64,000 nucleotides of DNA from Artemisia argyi (taxonomy: Eukaryota > Streptophyta > Magnoliopsida > Asterales > Asteraceae), in assembly GCA_030686995.1 (NCBI GenBank), contig CM060685.1, positions 27,481,204 to 27,545,203 of the forward strand, in the 5' to 3' direction. The notes beneath the pieces were generated by a model that had not been told where the DNA came from, made no database searches, and saw only the letters and a list, made by a program, of their open reading frames with translations. Both the position numbers and the translations under genes were made by a program. This document shows positions 24,301 through 33,299 of the stretch, piece after piece (within the stretch, counting starts at the first letter, position 1; each line of letters begins with the position of its first letter).

Positions 24301-26581
24301 TGAGACTTTGAAAAACATCACAAAGGAAAATAAGGATGAGTACAAATGGACGGAAGCGGCAGAAGAAGCATTCCAACTACTGAAGCAATTAATCCTAAAG
24401 CTCCCATTGTTAACCACCCCTAAGCCGAAGGAAATCCTATATGTTTACCTAGCGGCTTCACGTCAAGCGATAAGTGCCGTTCTCCTAACTGAGAGGGACG
24501 GGAGGCAACTACCGATTCATTATGTTAGCCGGACACTACAAGAGGCCGAAAGAAATTATCTGCCTATCGAAAAGTTGGCTTTGGCACTCCTACACGCATC
24601 TAGACGACTAAGGAGATATTTCGAATCGCACCCAATCAGAGTCATAACTGATCAACCCGTCAAACAGATTTTAAACAAAGCCGAAGCGTCAGGGAGACTG
24701 ACTAAATATGCCGTGGAGTTGGGAGCATACGACATAACATACATTCCAAAGAATTCCGTAAAGGGGCAAGTGCTCGCTGACTTCATCTCGGAAATATCAG
24801 TTGACCTCAAGGGAAAGAACGGTAAAACACTAACAAAGGAGGTATGTGATGTATCAAGTTCAGGCGAATGGATCTTATATACGGACGGAGCATCCAGCAC
24901 GAAGGGTTCTGGAGCAGGGCTAGTCCTAATTGGTCCTGATCAGGTCGAACACACCTATGCTCTCCGGTTAAACTTCGTTAGCACCAATAACGAAGCAGAA
25001 TACGAGGCACTTCTCGCCGGTCTCCGAATAGCAAGACGGATGAATGTCGAAGCCCTGGATGTCAGAGTAGACTCAAAGCTAGTGGCAAGTCAAATAAATG
25101 GAGAGTTTGTGGCATCCAAGGAAAGTATGATACGGTATCTAGCGAAAACAAGAGAACACATCGGACTGTTCAAAAAGTTCAAAATCCGTAACATCCCAAG
25201 GTCGCAGAATCAAAAGGCCGATGTGTTGAGCAAGCTAGCTTCCGTAGCCTTCAATCATCTCACTAAAGAAGTCTTAGTTGAAGTACTGGAGAAGCCTTCC
25301 ACGTCAGAAGAAGAAGTTAAAGCTATTGTGGAAGAGGAAAGCGACAATTGGATGACACCAATTATAAAATGTTTGAAAACTGGCATCTGGCCAGAAGATG
25401 TTAATGAAGCAAGAACCCTCCGGATGAAAATCCCCCACTATGTCATGGAGGGGGACGTACTACTTAAACGGACTTACCTCGGTCCGATGGCTCGTTGTGT
25501 AGGTCCCCTACAAGCTAATTATATCATCCGAGAAGTTCATGAGGGTGCTTGCGGCATGCACTCCGGACCAAGAGCAGTTGTGGCAAAGCTCATCCGTCAA
25601 GGATACTACTGGCCAACCATGCACAAAGATGCTCGGGAAGAAATAAACAAGTGTGACTCCTGTCAGATTCACTCTCCGGTTCCGAAATTGCCCAAAACTA
25701 CGTTGACTTCCATCATGGCTCCATGGCCTTTTTATGAATGGGGGATGGATGTGCTCGGTCCGCTAACAGAAGCTCCTGGGAAGGTGAAGTTCGTAATTGT
25801 AGCAATAGATTACTTTACCAAGTGGATTGAAGCGAAACCTCTTGCGAAGACGACGGGTAAGGAAGTCAAGAAGTTCGTCTGGGATAACATAGTTTGCCGG
25901 TTCGGATTGCCAGCTATCATAGTCACGGACAATGGCACAAACTTCGTGAATGATCCTTTCAAGAGCTGGTGTGCAAAGCTAAAAATCAAACAAATAAATA
26001 CGGCCGTTGCGCACCCTCAAGCAAATGGTTTAGTCGAAAGGGCTAACGGAAGTCTCATGCACGGTATAAAAACAAGGCTAGGCAGAGCAAAGGCCGGATG
26101 GGTCGATGAGCTACCAAACATCTTATGGGCATACAGAACTTCTTTGAAAACAAGCAACGGTGAAACACCATACAGCCTAACGTACGGAAGTGAAGCCGTC
26201 ATACCGGCCGAAATTGGAATGCCCACGTACCGTACAATGACGTTCAATCCGGATGATAATGAGGAAGAACAACGTCTGAACTTAGACTTGCTACAGGAAA
26301 GGAGGGAAATGGCTGCGATACGGGAAGCCAAATATAAGGCAAAAGTGGAGCAATACTACAACCGCAGGGTCCGCCCAGTGTCATTCAAAGTGGGTGATTT
26401 TGTCTACAGAAAGAATGAGGCTAGCAGAGTGGAAGACCAAGGAAAATTAGGCCCAAGTTGGGAAGGTCCTTACCGAATAGTCGAAGCATATCACAATGGG
26501 TCATACAAACTAGAAACAACGGAAGGACGAAGCATTCCCCGAACATGGCACGCTATTAATCTCCGGAACTGTTTCCGCTAA
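21386..26581 (+). CDS. Gag-Pol polyprotein, Tat-lineage gypsy
   Basis: A 1731-residue open frame without interruption. Order of domains: Gag (about 95-300); zinc knuckle C387-x2-H390-x4-H395-x4-C400, with His in place of the second Cys; aspartic protease with DEGSA at D503; reverse transcriptase (about 700-905) with YVDD at 869-872; RNase H (about 1010-1135); a second, archaeal-type RNase H starting at YTDGASS with D1167; integrase with HHCC residues H1385, H1392, C1423, C1426 and catalytic D1455, D1515, E1551 (35 residues between the last two); then a basic C-terminal region. All catalytic residues expected by eye are present. Gag and Pol are in one frame, so no frameshift is needed. The ATG lies about 25 bases after the primer-binding site. 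Confidence 0.96.
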   Translation: MAGPPPPPFHTPLPSAGGSGVNTNPDNTNNPLDDSPNLQELIIGQMASLTDLIKRHNALGENVLRPIRLDFGDEGNDVRRERVVEANEDLSKPFKEALRSPFTSRIIEFAGEKYTMPLNMKFYDGSTDPNDHLTRFTGAANQGQWPMPTWCLMFQQTLDGAAGGWFERLEPGSINSWNELREQFSTRFSLRKKCTKDPTEITKIVRRAHESLADFKERWTDEASYISGVPEIMRISAFMNAHRCPTLAKKFSDRVPRTVTEMFARVDDFIRAEDAYRSTELPRGEGFESNRRRGFKDDKYRNERRNEPRPKDVYHPYVAPRKDLNRNDYYRSDRRPVGAFREGQQRPGLNALIKPPREILATERHLNLPTPRPTGGKPSRENMGKFCEYHKEAGHLTNHCRELKKQLEVALESGRLDHLLKEWKQRDAGRDREPARNYDRGKDKVINMIRCSGGVKRRSYDHEEIWMKAPITFPPIMTEDLSDEPLIIEGDISGYLVRRIYVDEGSAVNVMYEHCFNNLSSDIQNRLKETTTSLVGFSGETSKPLGKIELEVCFGDHGMYRRAIMSFCVINSPSPYNVILGRTGLKEIRAVPSTIHSMIKFPTPKGIATLRTRPSIISECRRLEEKQMIERPRSEEPHELKDGGDITVTTEEILVNPAYLEQLVTIGKNFSKEGRRNLIELLRKNKDVFAWQPSDMTGVPRWLIKHRLNVNMADTPVAQKRRSLSAEKNQVVTKEVEEWLRAGIVRPVKYLTWISNPVLVKKCDGSWRMCIDFKNLNSSCPKDYYPLPEIDWKIESVVGYKYKCFLDAYKGYHQVQMAEEDEEKTAFYTEQGTYCYTKMPFGLKNAGATYQRLVDSAFQSQIGRNLEAYVDDMVIKSKTEKEMLADISETFYNLRQINMKLNPKKCSFGVEEGKFLGYIVTSEGIRANPRKATAIAEMKSPSTLKEMQSLSGKLAALNRFLARSAEKSLPFFETLKNITKENKDEYKWTEAAEEAFQLLKQLILKLPLLTTPKPKEILYVYLAASRQAISAVLLTERDGRQLPIHYVSRTLQEAERNYLPIEKLALALLHASRRLRRYFESHPIRVITDQPVKQILNKAEASGRLTKYAVELGAYDITYIPKNSVKGQVLADFISEISVDLKGKNGKTLTKEVCDVSSSGEWILYTDGASSTKGSGAGLVLIGPDQVEHTYALRLNFVSTNNEAEYEALLAGLRIARRMNVEALDVRVDSKLVASQINGEFVASKESMIRYLAKTREHIGLFKKFKIRNIPRSQNQKADVLSKLASVAFNHLTKEVLVEVLEKPSTSEEEVKAIVEEESDNWMTPIIKCLKTGIWPEDVNEARTLRMKIPHYVMEGDVLLKRTYLGPMARCVGPLQANYIIREVHEGACGMHSGPRAVVAKLIRQGYYWPTMHKDAREEINKCDSCQIHSPVPKLPKTTLTSIMAPWPFYEWGMDVLGPLTEAPGKVKFVIVAIDYFTKWIEAKPLAKTTGKEVKKFVWDNIVCRFGLPAIIVTDNGTNFVNDPFKSWCAKLKIKQINTAVAHPQANGLVERANGSLMHGIKTRLGRAKAGWVDELPNILWAYRTSLKTSNGETPYSLTYGSEAVIPAEIGMPTYRTMTFNPDDNEEEQRLNLDLLQERREMAAIREAKYKAKVEQYYNRRVRPVSFKVGDFVYRKNEASRVEDQGKLGPSWEGPYRIVEAYHNGSYKLETTEGRSIPRTWHAINLRNCFR

Positions 26582-26676
26582 ATATACGATGTAACAGCTT
26601 TGCTTTGATAATTAATCTATACTTCTCCAACGTCCGGAGAAGAATTTTTCCCGTCTATTTAGTATGTTTACTTCTA

Positions 26677-27600
26677 CCAAACGGGTCGTTACTTTACACC
26701 GTTGTGGTTAATAACTCATTTTATCTAACGGTTCGTTATATTACACCGTTATGATCAACTTATATTATAAAACCAAACGGGTCGTTACTTTACACCGTTG
26801 TGGTTAATAACTCATTTTATCTAACGGTTCGTTATATTACACCGTTATGATCAACCTATATTTAAAACCAAACGGGTCGTTACTTTACACCGTTGTGGTT
26901 AATAACTCATTTTATCTAACGGTTCGTTATATTACACCGTTATGATCAACTTATATTATAAAACCAAACGGGTCGTTACTTTACACCGTTGTGGTTAATA
27001 ACTCATTTTATCTAACGGTTCGTTATATTACACCGTTATGATCAACCTATATTTAAAACCAAACGGGTCGTTACTTTACACCGTTGTGGTTAATAACTCA
27101 TTTTATCTAACGGTTCGTTATATTACACCGTTATGATCAACTTATATTATAAAACCAAACGGGTCGTTACTTTACACCGTTGTGGTTAATAACTCATTTT
27201 ATCTAACGGTTCGTTATATTACACCGTTATGATCAACCTATATTTAAAACCAAACGGGTCGTTACTTTACACCGTTGTGGTTAATAACTCATTTTATCTA
27301 GCGGTTCGTTATATTACACCGTTATGATCAAATCATATTTAAAACCAAACGGTTCGTTACTTTACACCGTTGTGGTTAATAACTCATTTTATCTAACGGT
27401 TCGTTATATTACACCGTTATGATCAAATCATATTTAAAACCAAACGGTTCGTTACTTTACACCGTTGCGGTTAATAACTCATTATCTAACGGTTCGTTAC
27501 ATTACACCGTTATGATCAGATTATATTTAAAACCAAACGGTTCGTTACTTTACACCGTTGTGATTAAGATAACTTGTGATTAAACGGCTCGTTCTCTCAC
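26677..27600 (+). repeat. Tandem array, 95/96-bp unit, in the gypsy 3' region
   Basis: Units start with CCAAACGGGTCG or CCAAACGGTTCG at 26677, 26773, 26868, 26964, 27059, 27155, 27250, 27345, 27440 and 27533 (partial). The first six alternate 96 and 95 bp and form three nearly identical 191-bp dimers. Each unit is itself two related halves of about 48 bp, AACGGGTCGTTACTTTACACC and AACGGTTCGTTATATTACACC types. Later units are more diverged, and traces continue to about 27680. Tat-lineage elements are known for such arrays, and some have seeded satellites. Confidence 0.95.
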
Positions 27601-27840
27601 ACTGTTGTGATGAAAGTAAAATACAAAATTTGTTATATCTCATAGATGTAATTAAACTATATTATAATCGAACGGACGATTATCCAACGGATAATTAACA
27701 TTGCAACATTAACCCAATGTACCACCATTTTATATACGTTTACAGAACCACAAGGATATCTTGATGCATACAGAATGTTATTACATTTAAACATAAAATG
27801 GTTCGGTAAATAACTTGCATCCAACAAAAACATCTTGATG

Positions 27841-30415
27841 CTACTGATTCTTCGGTTCAGAGGGACCTGCGGCAGTCTTTTCAGGAATAACTGAGCCTTC
27901 CGGTAACAAATTCATCAGGTCACCTAAAGGAAGCCGGTAAGACTCAGCAACCTTCTTGACATACGGATACTCGGCATCAAAGATCTTATTAAACTTAGTC
28001 TTCCATAAGGAAGGGGCCTCTCGGTTGAGATTTTTCACTTGCCCAAGTATCCTCTCGACATCCTCCGCATCCCGAGCAACCTTCACCCCATCTTTAAAAT
28101 CGGCTTTCACGCCGTCAACAAACCCAGCTGTATAAGAAAGGCTATACACCTTCCCCATACTTTTCTTATACTCTCGGCTCTGGAACAACCGACGGCAAAC
28201 CACGGGGAGAAGCTCTTTAACTGCATTGTGTCGCACAACCTCCGACTGAGCAACCCTTGCAGTTAGTTGCTTGTTCTGATCTAGCAACTGGCTACACTCA
28301 GAAGTTTTGCTACACAACTGCCCTTCCAACTCCTTGATCCGAGCAGCTTGGGATGAGGTTGTAGACCGCCATTCATTTTTATCCCTCTCCATTTCCTCTA
28401 GCTGCTCAACAAGACCATCCTGACGAGTAGACGCTGCACTTACCTCATCCTCTAGAGCACGGAACTCTTTGAGCAGCTTATCAAAGCTTTGAGCCTTGGC
28501 ATCACGCTCCTCCTCGGCCTCCTTCAGCCTACCGGACAAATCAATACAACCGTCATGAACCTCCGTCAATTCTCTGAAGTCTCGGTTCAATTGGCTGAAG
28601 CGTCCCAAAAGCTCAGCTTGAATGATAATGCCCGTGCCAATGTTAATATAAGCCTGACGAACCAGATGATTGTTGGTAAGTCCGGAGACAGCCTCTTGTT
28701 CAGCAGGAGTGGCTAGGTGATCCATCATCTCTCGGCATGCTCTGAAAGAGTTCATGCGAACATTATCTCGGAGGGTCCACCCAGGAACAAAGTACCCTCC
28801 GGTACCATCAGAATTACCTATAAAGGAACAGTTAGAACATACAATAACTGACGAATGGAACAATATAAATTGACAAGTATATAAGAAGTATACCGGGTTG
28901 CAGGGGAGGAGTGATCTCTGAGGGCTCAGGAGAATGGGAAGCATGGCGCTCAGAATGAGCCGTATGAGCAGAAGCATCTGTGATATAAAAGAAAAAATAT
29001 GTAATGACGATAAAGGGGCGAAGGGAGGAAGAAGGGAAGAAAACATAAAAACAAACAGTTGGACATTTACTTACCGGGGGAGGGGGTTTTGAGAAACCCT
29101 CAAGATTCTCCTCGTCATTGCGTCCGCCACCCTCGGCCAAATCATCCTTCGGATTCTCCCCAGCAGGTGGAATGTTTTGTGCTTTGGGGATAGGAGGATC
29201 TCTACTATCAGCTCCCACGTTAGCCTGCGGCTCGGCCTGGTTCAACGGAGTGACATCTAGTGTCTTATCTCCGGAAGAAACAACCTCCTCTTCCAAAATC
29301 TTTCTCCTACGTTTGGTAGCACCCTTCGGGTTGTCGGCAACTTTCCTCTTCGGGGCAGCAATCTTCTCCCTTTGTTTTCGCTCCTTTTCCTCCCGAGCGG
29401 CGACCACATCATCATCAGCGGTTTCAACCACCCTCTGCAAGTTACTCTTGGCAGGAACCTTCTTCTCGGGAGAGAGTGGTTTAGTGGTTTTGTCCGGACG
29501 AACATGATCATCGGCTAAGGGATCTCCCTTGCTAACAACAGACCCCTCCAAGTCCGGAAGCTCCAAGTACTCAGACATGGTTATAACTGCAAGAGAGTAG
29601 ACAAATAAGCACAAGTCAAGAAAAGGGAAAAAGATATGTGAGAAATAAAATGAATCATTACCATGCCCCTCGGCATTCCTTATAACCAATTTATGGCCGG
29701 TGATACGGAAGACATTGCAAAGCCCATATTCATACAAAAGGCTGGATGGCGTCTTCCGAAGAAGAATCGTCTTCGCGGCAATTTTCCGGGCATCCCTCAA
29801 AGAGTAATCTTCCGGAAACCTATCGGAGATCTTGGAGTCTTTGTGCCTCCAAGGCATGGCATACGGAATTGCCCTACGGTCTATAAAAAAGAAAAAATCC
29901 TTCCAAAACTTCAAACCCGTAAGTAATTCATCAAAACACTTCATAGCCCTCTTGCCGGTTCGGCTCTCAAAAGAAAACCAGTGGCCCTGCTTGCATAATC
30001 GGTAGAAGACCCTAAAGAGAGGGACGGTGGGCACAACGCCTAGACTATAACACCGAACCTCAAAGAGAGTGACCTTATTCAGACCTATGGGAACCAACTG
30101 AGAAATATGTACCCTAAAATAACCTATCACGGCTAGAAGGAAAGAGGAAAAAGGAATTCTAACCCCTCCCAGCTTAACTTGCTGGATATATATACCTATT
30201 TTGCTATCCGGCAACTCATTCATGGTAAATCCGTCTGGAGGAACCATGGGATGCAAATCACTCGGAATGCCATACTCTGTACAAAACTTATCTAATGTAT
30301 GCTGAGATAGTTTGGAAGGATGGAGATGCATATCAAACTTACCTACCGGCTTTGCCCTACTTGTTGACGGACCTTCGTCCGGTATATTCATCTCGGCAGG
30401 CTCGCTACCAGCCAT
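27841..30415 (-). CDS. Spliced antisense gene of the gypsy element
   Basis: The minus-strand model has four exons: 30415-29662, 29586-29075, 28977-28894 and 28817-27841, with GT-AG introns of 75, 97 and 76 bp. Exon 1 starts MAGSEPAEMNIPDEGPSTS and continues into a region like the PF04195-type putative gypsy-type transposon domain (EYGIPSDLHPM, VPTVPLFRVFYRL, WFSFESR). Exon 2 is charged with basic stretches (KRKVADNPKGATKRRRK). Exon 4 is largely coiled coil. The MAGSEP start is preferred because the TATA box lies upstream of it at 30584-30591. Intron 1 is a multiple of three without a stop, so its removal is not proven. The exon 2/3 junction is off by one base, which suggests a one-base indel in the C/G run near 29075-29085 or another splice site. 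Role unknown. Confidence 0.75.
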
Positions 30416-30583
30416 TTCAAGGAAGGAATACCGAGGGATGTTTATAAGAAAAGGAAAACTACAAGATAAAGAGTAACGCACCTCGACGAAAACTTGGCAA
30501 AAGTAATATAAACGCTCCGGTAATAATGCTACGCAAAGGTAATCAATGAAACGGCAAGTGAAAAATGGAAAATACAAGGGCGC

Positions 30584-30591
30584 TATTTATA
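30584..30591 (-). promoter_or_regulatory. TATA box of the antisense gene
   Basis: TATAAATA on the minus strand, 169 bp before the MAGSEP start codon. It lies inside the element, between the antisense gene and the 3' LTR, and would give a 5' leader of roughly 140 nt. Confidence 0.6.
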
Positions 30592-30830
30592 GGGGCAAAC
30601 CTTGAGAAACGTGAACGTCGTGTCAAACAGTGCATCGCGACGTGGCATCACGTGGACCGTTCGATACCTGCAAGAGAGGTTAGTGGCATCCAGCTGTATG
30701 CGAGTAATAACATTATTTTAATAGGCCCATGGGCCGCTCAGATTCTAGAGCCCGATATGAGCCCACCGCGCTAAAAATCATTCGGACTATCAAGTATTGA
30801 ACCATCGGTCTACAACCGATACTCCAATAC

Positions 30831-30841
30831 TGGGGGGGACA
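30831..30841 (+). other. Polypurine tract
   Basis: TGGGGGGGACA directly precedes the 3' LTR, the expected place for plus-strand priming. Confidence 0.85.
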
Positions 30842-31351
30842 TGTTGGCGTATGTGTCCGAATGATGTATACCCTTCGGACCTTACTGCACCCTTCGGTAA
30901 CCAATCCCTCGGATCCTCAGCCAGAAGCCGGAGGGTAAAACACATCTACCGTATTATCTAAGAGCTCTCCTTTTACACAAAGGACAATAGCATTAATTGT
31001 GGTCACGCCGCCATCCCGGATTCTTAGGGATTGTGTTACCCACGTGGGTCTGACATCCTACCTACTATGAACAGTGTAACACTGTTTGCTCCTTCCCGAG
31101 GTAAAGCTGGTCAAGAGGTGGGATAGTATAAATACCCCCACCTCATTTATGTCACACAACTAACACACACATCACATTTACTCTTAACTATCCCAATACC
31201 CTCCGTATCATACATACTTACTCTCACACCGGAGGTGGGTCCTGGGAACATCCCCGGGGCGAGCCTAACGTGTGCTTCTTGTGTGCAGGTCCCTACACTT
31301 GTCCGAAGGTCTTATACAAGAAGTACATCCTCACAAGATTTTACCTTAACA
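30842..31351 (+). repeat. 3' LTR
   Basis: 510 bp from TGTTGGCG to TTAACA, followed by the target duplication AGTAT. Same length as the 5' LTR, two mismatches. Confidence 0.95.
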
Positions 31352-31425
31352 AGTATGTTAATTTGCACACATATATTTTTTTTGCAAAAACTGATTTTAA
31401 TGTGAAGATGTGAAGTGTACAAATC

Positions 31426-31430
<5 letters not shown>

Positions 31431-31472
<42 letters not shown>
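31431..31472. repeat. Poly-A tract, 42 bp
   Basis: Uninterrupted A run in the right-hand part of the interrupted local repeat unit. A poly-T tract lies near 31567-31587. Confidence 0.95.
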
Positions 31473-31474
<2 letters not shown>

Positions 31475-31881
31475 ATTGTGCGGAAGTCATCTCTTTTTGG
31501 ATATCTAAATTTTTTATTTTTTTTATTATTATTAGTTTTTTTAAGTTTAAGTTGTATTAGTAATTTTTTTTTTTTTTTTTTTTTTTTGTCATTTACATCG
31601 ACTTTAACTTTATGTTGTGAAAGTATTTATCAACGCGATTTACGAGTACTCCTTGATCTTAATCCAAATAATGAATTCTAACTATACATGGTTGACTTTT
31701 AAGGAGGTTGTGTTCTGTTTATAAGAAATTGGTATGTAAACCAACTATGGACATCTAAATGTCATTTTAAAACTTTCGATAGACGAAAGTTATTAAAAAC
31801 TACAAATGCAAAAAAGTTTCTACTATTTTTCACCTGGGTGCTACAAAATTGCTTAAAATCAAGTGGATTTTGACTTTTGGC
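31473..31881. other. Remainder of the interrupted repeat unit
   Basis: AT-rich sequence homologous to 56930-57110 (AAGGAGGTTGTGTTC, ATTTTAAAACTTTGGATAGA-like words). No gene seen. Confidence 0.5.
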
Positions 31882-32085
31882 ATCCCACATTGCATTGTGA
31901 AAGAAAGAAGCTTGTGAGAGGCGGTTATAAATAAGGAGGAAGGATACATTTAGAAGTAGGCATGTTGAATTCCTTAAAAGTTGTGGCGGCATTGTTTGCA
32001 AGCTTATGATATAATTTTTATAAGCTTGCAAAAACAACGTTGCTACGGCTTCTATAATATTTGACAAGCTTATAATTATATATGT
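31882..32085 (+). ncRNA. Candidate snRNA-type small RNA locus 2
   Basis: ATCCCACATTG (31882-31892, one mismatch to the upstream element) and TATAAATA (31926-31933) are 33 bp apart. GTAGGCATGTTGAATTCC follows. The hairpin TTTGCAAGCTTATGA / TATAAGCTTGCAAA is the clearest in the family. AATATTTGACAAGCTTATAA closes the conserved part. Same family as loci 1, 3, 4 and 5. Confidence 0.45.
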
Positions 32086-32456
32086 AAATTTTTATTTGAA
32101 CTAAATATATAAAGTTATGTAAACCTTAACACACCATAGATTTTGACCGTTGCTCTTGTCGCTTTTATGACAAGCTCACAATATTAAACGCAGATTGTAA
32201 GAGAATTTGAAAGATTAAAGACACGTATTAGAACAAACATGAATAACTAGTTTTGTTATCTGATGTGTTGCAAAGACTAGCTAAAAAAAAAAGATGAACC
32301 TTAGTTTTGACATATAGGGAGTAGTAAAAACTAAGAGTATGTTATTGTTATTAATACTCAGTTGGACCCATCTATAATATTTAGGGGAAATCAACCAAAC
32401 TCGTCCCTGAATAAATAATTTACACAACTTGGCAGGTCTCAAATTGCCACCTCTAA

Positions 32457-32870
32457 CAGGCCCAGTTTTGGGCAAGGGCAGTACGGGCAGCGGCCCAGGG
32501 CCCAACATTTTGGGGGGCACCAATATTTACAAAAGCCCAATGTACATGTGTGTGTTTAAGGCCTTTTTTAAAGCCCAACATTTTTGTTTCATATTAACAT
32601 GCAGCACATTTATCGACGTCGGTTACTGGTTAGTATCAAAATATTCTCTATATAAAGTCTAACAAAAGAAAAATTAGTATTTCATTAACAGCTTTTAGTT
32701 GGATTGCTATAGGTTTTCACTTTTTTTTTCTATATATTCTTAAATATTTATAACAACTTTTGGCAGAATTATTGAAGCTGTTTTCATAGATATCGAAACA
32801 GAAATTGTTTATTTAGGGGGCCTATTTTTAGGTATTGCCGAGGGCACCCGAAACCTACGGGACGGCCCTG
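32457..32870. mobile_element. hAT-type MITE, 414 bp
   Basis: Ends CAGGCCCAG and GGACGGCCCTG are imperfect inverted repeats of the hAT CAGGGCCG type. They are flanked by ACCTCTAA and ACCTCTAG, an 8-bp target duplication with one change. Non-coding interior. Confidence 0.8.
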
Positions 32871-33299
32871 ACCTCTAGGTTGTATAAAGATGCTCTTACA
32901 GTACTATATATGGCTTTTACATATACTTAAGTTGGGGGCAACATTATTGCTCATGGTACTAAGCAGGTTATATCACACATTAATTTGTGTTTACGTAAAC
33001 TTATCTTAACTACTTATAATGTTTCAATGGTCAAAGTGAAATTGTGAAATCCTTAAATTTAAGTCAATCCCCAATTTACCCTTCTAAACAAAAATAAATG
33101 GTCTACTCTTGTGAAGTCAGACGTTATTTAAAACACCAATTCAAAACATTGATTCAGTTTCCTTCTATTCACAAAACTTCTCTGATACTCATCTTATTCA
33201 AAAAAGATAAAAAATTATGCGATACTCATCCATTCGTTAACAAAACCATAAATCAAAGCCACAACAAAACCGCAACACAAAATCGACTCATCATTTAAC

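Larger units (their letters stand above)
20830..31351 (+). mobile_element. Complete Tat-lineage Ty3/gypsy retrotransposon
   Basis: A 10,522-bp element with two 510-bp LTRs, a primer-binding site, a single gag-pol frame, a 3' tandem array, a spliced antisense gene and a polypurine tract. The target duplication AGTAT is perfect (20825-20829 and 31352-31356). The archaeal-type second RNase H and the antisense gene between pol and the 3' LTR are marks of the Tat group (Retand/Ogre-like). I count two mismatches between the LTRs, so insertion was recent and the element may still be active. It sits inside a copy of the local repeat unit, whose sequence resumes at 31357. Confidence 0.95.

Noticed and set aside
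30416..30577. 54-codon upstream extension of the antisense gene
   Set aside because: It would start upstream of the transcription start implied by the TATA box at 30584-30591, and it has no family resemblance.
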